Part shown: positions 1 through 5,836 of the stretch, in pieces
Layout: each line of letters opens with the position of its first letter
Numbering within the stretch: the first letter of the stretch is position 1
Origin: an uncultured Candidatus Melainabacteria bacterium
GTDB taxonomy: Bacteria > Cyanobacteriota > Vampirovibrionia > Gastranaerophilales > Gastranaerophilaceae
Direction: 5' to 3'
Length of the DNA stretch: 6,098 nucleotides
Assembly (NCBI GenBank): GCA_934675225.1
Contig: CAKUQA010000088.1
Coordinates: 1-6,098, forward strand
The notes under the pieces: generated by a model
Seen by the model: only the letters and a program-made list of their open reading frames with translations
The model's database searches: none
What the model was told of the DNA's origin: nothing
Translations under genes and position numbers: made by a program

Positions 1-40
1 GGGTAAATCCTGTATTTTTGGAAGAAAAATTTTTATTCAT
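1..40 (-). CDS. Probable type IV pilin or pseudopilin, N-terminal leader only (partial)
   Basis: Only the first 13 codons are in the window; the gene runs off the left edge. They read MNKNFSSKNTGFT, and the next codon begins with C, so Leu is possible. A short positively charged leader followed by G-F-T(-L) is the classic prepilin peptidase site (G|FTLIE) of type IV pilins and type II secretion pseudopilins, which are cut after the Gly and N-methylated on the Phe. The start is well supported: AGGAG lies at 47-51 on this strand, 6 bases before the ATG at 38-40. The hydrophobic helix that should follow lies outside the window, so the family call rests on the leader alone. The gene diverges from the small gene to its right. 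Alternative: an unrelated protein that starts this way by chance. Confidence 0.6.
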   Translation of the reverse strand, partial: MNKNFSSKNTGFT

Positions 41-88
41 ACTTAACTCCTAATATTGTGTATAAAAATCTATATATTAAATAATTTA

Positions 89-117
89 TTGATATATGCA
101 ATAAATATTACAATATT
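89..117 (+). promoter_or_regulatory. Possible promoter of the small HTH-like gene
   Basis: TTGATA at 89-94 (5 of 6 to the sigma-70 -35 consensus) is followed after 17 bases by AATATT at 112-117 (4 of 6 to the -10). Transcription would start near 124, upstream of ATG 153 but downstream of the alternative TTG 117, which favours the ATG start. The region is almost pure A+T, so matches of this quality arise easily by chance. Confidence 0.25.
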
Positions 118-152
118 TGAATTGGGTTGTCAATATTCGGTATCCTAAAAAT

Positions 153-380
153 ATGAATATAACGGATTGGAATAACGACGAAATAATGCGTCTTGTAATG
201 GCGAAAGGACGTATTACGCAAAAAATTTTGCTGGATATGCTAAAAGATGTAAATGGAGAAGAAATGCCGCAAAGTACATTTTCTTGTAAAATACGTCGTA
301 ATGGGTTAAAACTCTCAGAATTTCAGCAAATTTGTAAGATTTTAGGGTATGATGTTATATTAAAACGGAAAGAAAAATAA
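153..380 (+). CDS. Small helix-turn-helix-like protein (XRE-like), 75 aa
   Basis: A small basic protein with the layout of a short XRE-type DNA-binding domain. The helix DEIMRLVMAKGRITQKILLD resembles the first two helices of such domains. A QSTFSCKIRRNG stretch sits where the recognition helix and turn would be. LKLSEFQQICKILGYDV is very like the closing helix of Cro/cI-type folds, where 'L..l..i...LGyev' is usual. It would act in the cytoplasm, perhaps as a regulator, but no target can be named. The reading frame opens just after a stop at 102-104. The start is uncertain: TTG at 117 would give 87 residues, ATG at 153 gives 75, and ATG at 186 is also possible. None has a clear Shine-Dalgarno site. 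I chose 153 because the protein fold begins there and a possible promoter lies at 89-117. The gene converges on the next one with a 10-base gap. Confidence 0.6.
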   Translation: MNITDWNNDEIMRLVMAKGRITQKILLDMLKDVNGEEMPQSTFSCKIRRNGLKLSEFQQICKILGYDVILKRKEK

Positions 381-398
381 ATTTTTTAACTTATTTTT
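373..398. terminator. Possible weak bidirectional hairpin between convergent genes
   Basis: AAAAATAA at 373-380 is the exact reverse complement of TTATTTTT at 391-398, with a 10-base T-rich loop. Both convergent genes have their TAA stop inside this palindrome. The stem is A/T only, so it is weak, but runs of T follow it on the plus strand and similar runs precede it for the minus strand. It is the only terminator-like structure between the two genes. Confidence 0.25.
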
Positions 399-957
399 TT
401 AGTTTTACAAAATCCGGAACTCTGTTTTTAGCTGCTTGCATTTGCATATATTGAGTTCTTAATTTCTCTTTTTCATTGTCGTTTGCATTTTGAGCTTTTT
501 CGTTCATTTGAGTATAAATTTCTTTTTCTGCAGAATTCCCTTTTATATATACATCCATATCTTTCCCCTTTCTGAATGCATTGACATTACCTTCGTAGTT
601 TATTTTAGGGGCTTTAAATAAAGTATACAAAAATGCAAAGCCGGCAATAAATGTTGCCGTCAGCCCTGCCCAAGCTCCAAGTGTTAGTAAAAATTTCTTG
701 TTTTTAGTGGCTTCTTTGTGTTGGTTTTTAACTATTTTTTCAGCTTTTTCACCTATTTTGTCTCCGACAAAATCAAAGTCATCAACAAGTTCAAATAACA
801 ACTTTGTTCCAACACCTAAACCTGCAATAAAAGTTGCTTTAGTCAGTTTAGCTTTTTCTCCGGTTTTTGAAATTGGGTTGTAGTCTTGTTGTTGTTTGGT
901 GTTTGACTTATTGGCCGTAAAAGAATGCGTATATGTGCTGACGGAACTAATTTGCAT
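391..957 (-). CDS. Membrane protein of unknown function with FTANK and VNAF motifs, 188 aa (paralogue 2)
   Basis: I do not recognise a named family. The N-terminus is MQISSVSTYTHSFTANK followed by NPI at residues 27-29. A weakly hydrophobic stretch (about 38-58) comes next, then a charged segment (59-88), a strong membrane helix (about 89-114) and a VNAFRKGKDMDVY block (125-137). The tail is hydrophilic and rich in Lys, Glu, Asn and Gln, and probably helical. The N-terminal FTANK/NPI block and the VNAF block recur in the upstream gene, so the two look like diverged tandem duplicates. There is no typical cleaved signal peptide. Its ATG overlaps the last base of the upstream TAA stop, and AAGGGAG inside the end of the upstream gene serves as ribosome site, so translation is probably coupled. 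The role is unknown; a membrane-associated protein is the most I would claim. Confidence 0.75.
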   Translation of the reverse strand: MQISSVSTYTHSFTANKSNTKQQQDYNPISKTGEKAKLTKATFIAGLGVGTKLLFELVDDFDFVGDKIGEKAEKIVKNQHKEATKNKKFLLTLGAWAGLTATFIAGFAFLYTLFKAPKINYEGNVNAFRKGKDMDVYIKGNSAEKEIYTQMNEKAQNANDNEKEKLRTQYMQMQAAKNRVPDFVKLKK

Positions 958-970
958 TATGCTCCCTTTA
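953..970 (-). promoter_or_regulatory. Stop/start overlap with internal ribosome site (coupled translation)
   Basis: On the minus strand the upstream gene ends GGA GCA TAA and the downstream ATG shares the final A of that stop (TAATG). AAGGGAG, a good Shine-Dalgarno sequence, lies in the last codons of the upstream gene about 4 bases before the ATG. This arrangement usually means that ribosomes finishing the first gene start the second, keeping the two products in proportion. Confidence 0.6.
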
Positions 971-1424
971 TAATCATTCCATTTGCGTTATTTGCCATTT
1001 GTACAGATGTGTAGTGGTTAATTTTTTGGTCTAAATCAACATCTTGGTCTTTAACTTCTTTGTCAACTTCTTCCATAATATTCGATTTTAGTTCTCTATC
1101 GCGACTGAATACATCCATTTCTTTTTCTCTGGTGAATGCATTGACTTTTGTATTATATAATTTTGAAGGAAGTGTTAGTGCCATTGTAATTAAGCCGGCA
1201 GCTACTCCAATTGCACCGAGTTTAGTTGCTCTGCTTTTAGATCCTTTGCCTATAAGACAAGAACCAAGTGCTGCGGCTGTTCCGCCAACTAACGTGCTTG
1301 TTCCTACAGATGTCCATATAGCTAGATTTTTTTCTGTACCTCTGTTAATTGGGTTTTCGTAGCCGTTTTTATTTGCAGTAAATTGAGGTTTTGGGCAACA
1401 ATTGTTGATTGCTGAAATATGCAT
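957..1424 (-). CDS. Membrane protein of unknown function with FTANK and VNAF motifs, 155 aa (paralogue 1)
   Basis: No named family recognised. The protein starts MHISAINNCCPKPQFTANK, then NPI at 25-27. It has two Gly/Ala-rich hydrophobic segments (about 34-58 and 69-89) joined by a short basic loop (KGSKSRATK), and a VNAFTREKEMDVF block at 94-106. The C-terminal part is charged and hydrophilic (107-155, Asp/Lys/Glu-rich). The layout suggests a two-helix membrane hairpin with both ends on one side, probably cytoplasmic. The start is well supported: AGGAG at 1434-1438 on this strand, 9 bases before the ATG. It is the first gene of a two-gene unit with the 188-residue paralogue, whose start overlaps its stop. 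The two Gly-rich helices recall small Gly-zipper membrane proteins, but similarity of composition alone does not give a function. Confidence 0.75.
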   Translation of the reverse strand: MHISAINNCCPKPQFTANKNGYENPINRGTEKNLAIWTSVGTSTLVGGTAAALGSCLIGKGSKSRATKLGAIGVAAGLITMALTLPSKLYNTKVNAFTREKEMDVFSRDRELKSNIMEEVDKEVKDQDVDLDQKINHYTSVQMANNANGMIIKGA

Positions 1425-1510
1425 ATTTTTTTACTCCTTATTATTAAACTTACTACTCATATAATATATGAACAAAATTTCTTTTGCTACTATGTTAATA
1501 TTTGGAAGTT

Positions 1511-1523
1511 AATTGTAACAATT
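1511..1523. promoter_or_regulatory. 13-base palindrome in the divergent spacer, possible operator
   Basis: AATTGT-A-ACAATT is a perfect inverted repeat with a one-base centre, in the spacer between the divergent membrane-protein pair and efp. It lies 3 bases upstream of the proposed efp -35 element, where a regulator could affect either promoter. No regulator is known to me for this sequence. In A+T-rich DNA short palindromes also occur by chance. Confidence 0.25.
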
Positions 1524-1525
1524 GT

Positions 1526-1553
1526 TTGAAGTTTTGTATGTTTATGTTATCAT
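1526..1553 (+). promoter_or_regulatory. Likely promoter of efp (extended -10)
   Basis: TTGAAG at 1526-1531 matches the -35 consensus at 4 of 6 positions. After 16 bases TATCAT at 1548-1553 matches the -10 at 5 of 6, with TG at 1545-1546 forming an extended -10 (TGnTATCAT). Transcription would begin near 1560, giving a leader of about 35 bases before the efp ATG with its AAGGGGA ribosome site at 1584-1590. This is the best promoter-like sequence in the window. Confidence 0.5.
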
Positions 1554-1595
1554 CAACACATAAAGACAGATTATTATTTTAATAAGGGGAAAAAT

Positions 1596-2153
1596 ATGAT
1601 TTCAGTAAACGATTTAAAAACAGGCTTAACGCTTCAATTGGACAACGGTTTATGGTCTGTTGTTGAATTTTTACACGTAAAACCGGGTAAAGGTGCAGCG
1701 TTTGTTCGTTCAAAACTTAAAAACGTTGAAACAGGACAAGTTGTTGAAAAAACTTTCCGTGCAGGCGAAAAAGTTGCTAAAGCTATGCTTGACAGACGTG
1801 AAATGCAATACCTTTACAAAGAAGGTAAAGAATATGTTATGATGGATAACGAAACTTATGAACAACTTCAATTGACAGAAGATCAAATTGGTGATGGTAT
1901 CAAGTATTTGAAAGAAAATATGGTTGTTCAAGTTCTTATGCACGATGCAAGAATTATCGGTGTTGATTTACCGGCTCACGTTATTCTTGAAGTTACTGAT
2001 ACTCCTCCATCAGAAAAGGGTAACACTGCTCAAGGCGGTACAAAACCTGCAACTCTTGAAACAGGTGCTGTTGTAAATGTTCCGTTCTTTATTTCAAACG
2101 GAGATAAAATCAGAGTTGATACAAGAACTAACGAATATCTTGATAGAGCTTAG
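1596..2153 (+). CDS. efp: Elongation factor P (EF-P), 185 aa
   Basis: EF-P binds the ribosome between the P and E sites and relieves stalling at runs of proline, acting in the cytoplasm. The protein has the usual full length and three-domain layout: an N-terminal KOW-like domain (about 1-63), a central OB domain (about 65-125) and a C-terminal OB domain (about 128-185). Residues 28-36 read VKPGKGAAF, the domain I loop, with Lys32 at the tip where many bacteria attach a modification (beta-lysine or 5-aminopentanol; Arg-rhamnose in others). The end, [17 protein letters not shown], is the EF-P signature. AAGGGGA lies just before the ATG. It leads a co-directional run with accB and accC; efp beside accB is the known cyanobacterial order. 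The modification enzymes are not in the window, so the type of modification cannot be told. Confidence 0.97.
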   Translation: MISVNDLKTGLTLQLDNGLWSVVEFLHVKPGKGAAFVRSKLKNVETGQVVEKTFRAGEKVAKAMLDRREMQYLYKEGKEYVMMDNETYEQLQLTEDQIGDGIKYLKENMVVQVLMHDARIIGVDLPAHVILEVTDTPPSEKGNTAQGGTKPATLETGAVVNVPFFISNGDKIRVDTRTNEYLDRA

Positions 2154-2158
2154 TTCTT

Positions 2159-2265
2159 GTGAAAAGTGAGGTATGAAAAAGGAAAAGCCATTTTAGCTCA
2201 CAAGTTGAATGTTGGTTTGGTACGTAGTACCTATTTGGACTTTTCACTTCTCGCTTTTCTCGTTT
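2159..2265 (+). repeat. Inverted-repeat intergenic element between efp and accB
   Basis: GTGAAAAGT at 2159-2167 is exactly complementary to ACTTTTCAC at 2239-2247, enclosing about 71 bases. Inside lies a smaller perfect hairpin, GGTAC-GTA-GTACC at 2219-2231. The right arm continues as TTCACTTCTCGCTTTTCT, nearly identical to TTCACTTTTCGCTTTTTA in the accB-accC gap, so the two gaps share a sequence element. No convincing terminator T-run or promoter is seen, so efp and accB are probably co-transcribed. The role is unknown. Confidence 0.45.
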
Positions 2266-2290
2266 CAATTAAAATGAAAGGCAAAAAATA

Positions 2291-2743
2291 ATGAAATTTG
2301 ATATAGATTATGTTGAAAAATTAGCAAAAGTTCTAGCTGATAATTCATTGACAGAAATTTCTCTTGAAGATGGAGAACAAGCTATTACTTTAAGAAAAGA
2401 AGTTATGGGTGTTGCTGCAGCTCCTGTTGCTGTTGCTGCTCCTCAAGCACCTGTTAGTGCACCTGCTCCTGTTGCTGCAAATGCTGCTGCTTCAGAGCCT
2501 GCACATAAAGGTAAAGCTTTAACTTCTCCTATGGTAGGGACTTTCTACTCAGCTCCTTCTCCGGATGCTGAAGCTTTCGTAAAAGTTGGGCAAACAATTA
2601 AAGAAGGCGATGTAGTTTGTATTGTAGAAGCTATGAAGCTTATGAACGAAATTGAATCTGATTTTTCAGGTAAAGTTACCGAAATTTGTGTTGAGGACGG
2701 ACAACCTGTTGAATTTGGTCAAGTTTTGATGTATATAGAATAA
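2291..2743 (+). CDS. accB: Biotin carboxyl carrier protein of acetyl-CoA carboxylase, 150 aa
   Basis: This carries the biotin that AccC carboxylates and that then passes CO2 to acetyl-CoA to form malonyl-CoA, the first committed step of fatty acid synthesis, in the cytoplasm. An N-terminal helical region (about 1-37, [18 protein letters not shown]...) is followed by an Ala/Pro/Val-rich flexible linker (about 40-72). The biotinyl domain occupies about 75-150. It shows SPMVGTFY (79-86), the 'thumb' APSPDAEAF typical of AccB (88-96), and EAMKLMN, in which Lys116 is the biotin attachment site. The length is close to the E. coli protein (156). GAAAGG at 2276-2281 lies 9 bases before the ATG. It is followed after 73 bases by accC, the usual partner pair, and a biotin ligase elsewhere in the genome is implied. 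Confidence 0.97.
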   Translation: MKFDIDYVEKLAKVLADNSLTEISLEDGEQAITLRKEVMGVAAAPVAVAAPQAPVSAPAPVAANAAASEPAHKGKALTSPMVGTFYSAPSPDAEAFVKVGQTIKEGDVVCIVEAMKLMNEIESDFSGKVTEICVEDGQPVEFGQVLMYIE

Positions 2744-2758
2744 TTAAGTAATAATTTT

Positions 2759-2799
2759 AGTGAGAGGTGAATTTTTTATTAATTCACTTTTCGCTTTTT
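2759..2799 (+). repeat. 15-bp RNA hairpin between accB and accC, possible attenuator
   Basis: Bases 2759-2773 pair with 2781-2795 without a gap if three G-U pairs are allowed (12 Watson-Crick pairs), leaving the loop TTTTATT at 2774-2780. The inner GTGAATT/AATTCAC part is perfect. The right arm ends in TTTTT at 2795-2799, so in the mRNA it resembles a weak intrinsic terminator or an attenuator. It sits 18 bases before the accC start and about 2-6 bases before its ribosome site. Its right arm matches the repeat in the efp-accB gap. The function is inferred from position only. Confidence 0.5.
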
Positions 2800-2816
2800 A
2801 TAGGGATAGGAAAAAG

Positions 2817-4175
2817 ATGTTTAGAAAAGTATTGATTGCAAACCGTGGTGAGATTGCGGTTAGAATTATAAGAGCTTGCAGAGAGATTGGTATTCCAACT
2901 GTTGCGATTTATTCTCAAGCTGATGCAAACTCGCTTCACGTAAGGTTGGCTACCGAAGCTTATTGTATCGGACCTGCTCAGAGTGCAAAAAGTTATTTGA
3001 GTATTCCTGCAATTATTTCAGCTGCAATCGTTTCTGGTGCTGATGCAATTCACCCTGGGTATGGTTTTATGTCTGAAAGAGCTGATTTTGCGGAAATTTG
3101 TGCAAAACACGGTATTAAATTTATCGGTCCTACAGCAGAAGCGATGAGAAAAATGGGTGATAAAGCGACAGCTCGTAAAACAATGATTGAAAATAATGTT
3201 CCGGTTACTCCGGGAACAGGAATTTTGAAAACACCTGAAGAAGTTAAAGAATTCGCTCACAGAGTTGGCTACCCTATTATTTTGAAAGCAACTGCCGGTG
3301 GTGGTGGTAAAGGTATGAGAATTTGCAGATCTGATGAAGAAGTTGATATTAATATGAGTCTTTGTCAATCTGAAGCTCAAAATTTCTTTGGAAATCCTGA
3401 TGTATATGCAGAAAAATTCTTAGAAAACCCTCGCCATATTGAAGTACAAATTTTGGCAGACCAATATGGAAATGTTGTTCACTTAGGCGAAAGAGATTGT
3501 TCTATCCAAAGACGTCACCAAAAATTGTTGGAAGAAGCTCCTTCTCCGGCAATTGATGAAGCAACTCGTAAAGAAATGGGTGCAGCAGCTGTAAGAGCTG
3601 CAAAAGCTATCAATTACGAAAGTGCAGGAACTTGCGAATTTTTACTTGACCATGATGGTAAATGGTATTTCATGGAAATGAATACAAGAATTCAGGTTGA
3701 ACACTGTGTAACAGAAATGATTTCTAATGTTGATTTGGTTAGAGAACAGATTATGGTTGCTGCAGGTGAAAAACTTGATTTTACTCAAGATGATATTATT
3801 TTGAGAGGTCATGCTATTGAATGTCGTATAAATGCAGAAAATCCTGAGAAAGATTTTATGCCAAATCCTGGAACAATTACAGGATATGTTACTCCGGGTG
3901 GATTTGGTGTAAGAGTTGATTCTCACGCTTATCAGGATTATTCAATTCCGCCTTATTATGATTCAATGATTGGTAAATTGATTTGTTGGGGAAGAACTCG
4001 TAACGAGGCTCGACGTAGAATGTATAGAGCTTTGAAAGAGTATGTTATTACTGGTGTTGAAACAACAATTCCTTTTCATCAGGCAATTATTGAGGATCCT
4101 GTATTTATGAGTGGTAAGTTTAATACCGGATTTATAGAAGATTTCTATAAAAGAACAGGTAAAGATAATAAATAA
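2817..4175 (+). CDS. accC: Biotin carboxylase subunit of acetyl-CoA carboxylase, 452 aa
   Basis: Uses ATP and bicarbonate to carboxylate the biotin on AccB. The length is close to E. coli AccC (449). In order: the N-terminal preATP-grasp domain ([19 protein letters not shown], with HPGYGF at 79-84), then the ATP-grasp domain with Lys116, Lys157, the glycine-rich loop AGGGGKGM (160-167) and [12 protein letters not shown]. Acidic and Asn residues of the active site follow (Glu274, Glu287, Asn289, Arg291, Gln293, Glu295), and then the C-terminal domain with Arg337 in ECRINAE and [12 protein letters not shown]. All key residues are present. Residue 297 is Cys where most relatives have Pro (EHPVTE). 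A GTG at 2760 could extend the frame by 19 residues, but that would run through a hairpin and lacks similarity; ATG 2817 has AGG-rich ribosome sites just upstream and begins with the conserved [12 protein letters not shown]. Confidence 0.97.
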   Translation: MFRKVLIANRGEIAVRIIRACREIGIPTVAIYSQADANSLHVRLATEAYCIGPAQSAKSYLSIPAIISAAIVSGADAIHPGYGFMSERADFAEICAKHGIKFIGPTAEAMRKMGDKATARKTMIENNVPVTPGTGILKTPEEVKEFAHRVGYPIILKATAGGGGKGMRICRSDEEVDINMSLCQSEAQNFFGNPDVYAEKFLENPRHIEVQILADQYGNVVHLGERDCSIQRRHQKLLEEAPSPAIDEATRKEMGAAAVRAAKAINYESAGTCEFLLDHDGKWYFMEMNTRIQVEHCVTEMISNVDLVREQIMVAAGEKLDFTQDDIILRGHAIECRINAENPEKDFMPNPGTITGYVTPGGFGVRVDSHAYQDYSIPPYYDSMIGKLICWGRTRNEARRRMYRALKEYVITGVETTIPFHQAIIEDPVFMSGKFNTGFIEDFYKRTGKDNK

Positions 4176-4185
4176 AAATTAAAAG

Positions 4186-4208
4186 AGCCCGATTTTTTCG
4201 GGCTTTTA
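4186..4208 (+). terminator. Rho-independent terminator after accC
   Basis: AGCCCGA at 4186-4192 pairs with TCGGGCT at 4198-4204, with a five-T loop, and is followed by TTTT from 4204. It begins about 10 bases after the accC stop. It is a typical intrinsic terminator for the efp-accB-accC transcript. Confidence 0.8.
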
Positions 4209-4221
4209 TATTTATAAAAAC

Positions 4222-4260
4222 AAAAAGAACCGATCTAATAAGGTCGGTTCTTTTTATTTT
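4222..4260. terminator. Second, bidirectional terminator between convergent genes
   Basis: Bases 4222-4235 pair with 4242-4255 (14 pairs, one of them G-T) around the loop TAATAA. The GAACCGA/TCGGTTC core is flanked by A-runs on the left and T-runs on the right. Read on either strand the hairpin is followed by a T-rich run, so it can stop accC transcripts on the plus strand and the small 74-residue gene (stop at 4280) on the minus strand. Confidence 0.8.
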
Positions 4261-4279
4261 AATTGTTTTATTTCTATTA

Positions 4280-4504
4280 TTATTTAGCTTCAGCTGGTTT
4301 GTCTTCTGTTTTTACAAATTTATCATTTGGATCAGCTTGAGGAGCTTCTTCTGCTTTTGGTGCTGATGGTACAAAAGTATCTTGAGCCGGAGCTGATGGA
4401 TTTGTAACAGGTGCTTCTGCTTTTACTTCCGGTTTTGTTGCTGCTACATTTGAAATTGCTCCAGGAGCTTCTGCGTTTCCTAAAAAGTTAATTGCTTTAA
4501 TCAT
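4280..4504 (-). CDS. Ala/Pro/Glu-rich small protein of unknown function, 74 aa
   Basis: I do not recognise this protein. After a short start, MIKAINFLGN, it is low in complexity: Ala, Pro, Glu, Lys and Thr dominate (repeats of the kind EAPxxxPSAPAQD, PKAEEAPQADP), with almost no hydrophobic core. It is therefore probably disordered and has no membrane segment or Cys. It is likely a real gene: a strong GGAGG at 4515-4519 on this strand lies 10 bases before the ATG, the frame is intact, and a bidirectional terminator follows its stop within 25 bases. It lies downstream of fprA with a hairpin in the 121-base gap, so it may have its own promoter, although I see no convincing one. The short N-terminal hydrophobic stretch faintly recalls the short leaders of the two membrane paralogues at 391-1424, but not enough to claim kinship. 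Confidence 0.6.
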   Translation of the reverse strand: MIKAINFLGNAEAPGAISNVAATKPEVKAEAPVTNPSAPAQDTFVPSAPKAEEAPQADPNDKFVKTEDKPAEAK

Positions 4505-4593
4505 TTAATTTTTTCCTCCAATATTCTATATTAATTGTAAAACCTATAAATAAAAATAATTGCTTAATTTTTTGCAAAATATTACAAATATTA

Positions 4594-4618
4594 AGAGCGG
4601 ATTTTTAAAATCCGCTCT
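4594..4618. terminator. Hairpin immediately after fprA, probable terminator
   Basis: AGAGCGGATTTT at 4594-4605 is the exact reverse complement of AAAATCCGCTCT at 4607-4618, a near-perfect 25-base palindrome. It starts 8 bases beyond the fprA stop in the direction of fprA transcription. The GC-rich outer stem (AGAGCGGA/TCCGCTCT) is stable, but the run after it on the minus strand (TTAATATTTG) is only partly T, so termination may be incomplete, allowing some read-through into the small gene at 4504. Confidence 0.55.
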
Positions 4619-4625
4619 ATCCTGT

Positions 4626-5813
4626 TTATTTTACTAATCCTATTGATTTGTGTTTTTCGTAAATGCTTTCTGCCATTACATCCAATTTTTTAAAATCTTC
4701 TTCTTTAGGTTTTCCCTTGATTTGTAGTGGTTCTATTATATCAAGTTTTAGTGGTGCTAAAATTTGAGCTATTAAGTCAAATAATTTTCCGCCCCATCCG
4801 TAAGAGCCCAGAAGCGAAGCAAACTTTGCTTTTGGTCTTAAAACTGCTGCCAAATACGCAACATTTACTGCCATAGGGTGTGGCCCTGCAAGAACCATTG
4901 ATGTGCCCATAACTATTGTAGCTGCGTCTACTAGTGCCATGGCCAAATCACCCAAATCGTCATCAACAATATCAAATTTGAATGTTTGAATTCCTTTTGC
5001 TTCAAGTTTTTCACTCAAATAGTCAACCATATCTTTTGTACTTTCATACATTGATACATAAGGAAGTGCAACAAGGTTTTTAGGAGCATCAGAAGTCCAA
5101 TCTGTGTATAAATCCAAAATATAATTAGGGTTTTTGTGTACAGGTCCATGGCTTGGTAAAATCATATCAACGTTCATGTCTTTAATCATTTGAGTATATT
5201 TTTTACACATCATTCTGAATGGCATCATAATTTCAGCGTAATAACGTTTTGCACTTTTCTCAAGTTCCACTCCTTCAGGAGCAAAAACATCAGAAAATGT
5301 ATAATGTGCGCCTAAAAAGTCACAAGTACAAAGAACATTATCTTCTTTAATATAAGTAAACATTGTGTCAGGCCAGTGTACTCCAGGAGCAAAAATAAAT
5401 TTCAATGTTTTATCGCCAAGAGAAACTTCTTCTCCATCAGCGATTACTCTAATTTTTTCTTCCGGTACAAATAGCATGTTTTTAATATTTTCTGCAACTT
5501 TTGGATTTGTCAAAACTATAGCATTCGGATATTTTTCTAACAAAGCCGGAATAGAACCTGAATGATCTTGTTCTCCGTGATTTGCAATAATGTAATCAAC
5601 TTTTCCAATTTGGTTATCAGAAAGTCTTTTCAAATACTCTTTTGTTTTTGGTGGATACATAGTATCAATAATTGCAGTTTTTTCAGAACCTTTAACAAGG
5701 TATGAATTGTAACTTGTTCCATGTTCAAGCGGAATAAGTTCATCAAAAATTCTTCTGTCGCAATCATTTAGTCCACAATAAAAAATATTATTTTTAATTT
5801 CCTGAAATTTCAT
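4626..5813 (-). CDS. fprA: Flavodiiron protein FprA (A-type flavoprotein), 395 aa
   Basis: Cytoplasmic enzyme that reduces O2 to water (and in some members NO to N2O) with electrons from rubredoxin, protecting anaerobes. The N-terminal part (about 1-245) is a metallo-beta-lactamase-like domain with the diiron ligands HGEQDH (His79, Glu81, Asp83; His84 adjacent), His146 in PGVHWPDT, Asp165 in CDFLGAH, and His222 in PSHGPV. The C-terminal part (about 248-390) is a flavodoxin-like FMN domain: the phosphate loop VSMYESTKDM (253-262), GTSMVLAGPHP and GSYGWGGK. All expected metal ligands are present and the length is normal. The frame can be extended to a GTG at 5852, but AAAGGAG at 5819-5825, 5 bases before the ATG at 5811-5813, fixes the start at MKFQEI. 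The rubredoxin gene lies just upstream on the same strand. Class A is assigned because no extra C-terminal domain follows. Confidence 0.96.
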   Translation of the reverse strand: MKFQEIKNNIFYCGLNDCDRRIFDELIPLEHGTSYNSYLVKGSEKTAIIDTMYPPKTKEYLKRLSDNQIGKVDYIIANHGEQDHSGSIPALLEKYPNAIVLTNPKVAENIKNMLFVPEEKIRVIADGEEVSLGDKTLKFIFAPGVHWPDTMFTYIKEDNVLCTCDFLGAHYTFSDVFAPEGVELEKSAKRYYAEIMMPFRMMCKKYTQMIKDMNVDMILPSHGPVHKNPNYILDLYTDWTSDAPKNLVALPYVSMYESTKDMVDYLSEKLEAKGIQTFKFDIVDDDLGDLAMALVDAATIVMGTSMVLAGPHPMAVNVAYLAAVLRPKAKFASLLGSYGWGGKLFDLIAQILAPLKLDIIEPLQIKGKPKEEDFKKLDVMAESIYEKHKSIGLVK

Positions 5814-5836
5814 ATTTTCTCCTTTATATTTCAAGC

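Noticed and set aside
698..883. Plus-strand open frame of 61 codons
   Set aside because: It lies wholly opposite the 188-residue membrane protein gene, has no ribosome site, and is Ser/Phe-rich as expected from an antisense reading.
1060..1362. Plus-strand open frame of 100 codons
   Set aside because: Antisense to the 155-residue membrane protein gene, which has a good ribosome site and motifs shared with its neighbour.
1710..1943. Minus-strand open frame inside efp
   Set aside because: Opposite a complete and unmistakable EF-P; Phe/Asn-rich composition typical of an antisense shadow.
2173..2196. Seven-codon leader-peptide-like frame (MKKEKPF) between efp and accB
   Set aside because: The only ribosome-site-like sequence is too close to the ATG, and there is no run of regulatory codons. 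Chance frame within the repeat element.
2205..2240. Possible promoter in the efp-accB gap starting with TTGAAT
   Set aside because: No -10-like hexamer lies at the right distance; the hairpin GGTACGTAGTACC occupies that place.
2760..2816. N-terminal extension of accC from GTG
   Set aside because: The 19 extra residues overlap the hairpin, have no similarity to biotin carboxylase, and better ribosome sites precede ATG 2817.
3018..3380. Minus-strand open frame inside accC (also 3642-3926)
   Set aside because: Opposite highly conserved biotin carboxylase sequence; Asn/Phe/Thr/Ser-rich shadow proteins.
5365..5565. Plus-strand open frame inside fprA
   Set aside because: Opposite conserved metal-binding regions of FprA; no ribosome site.
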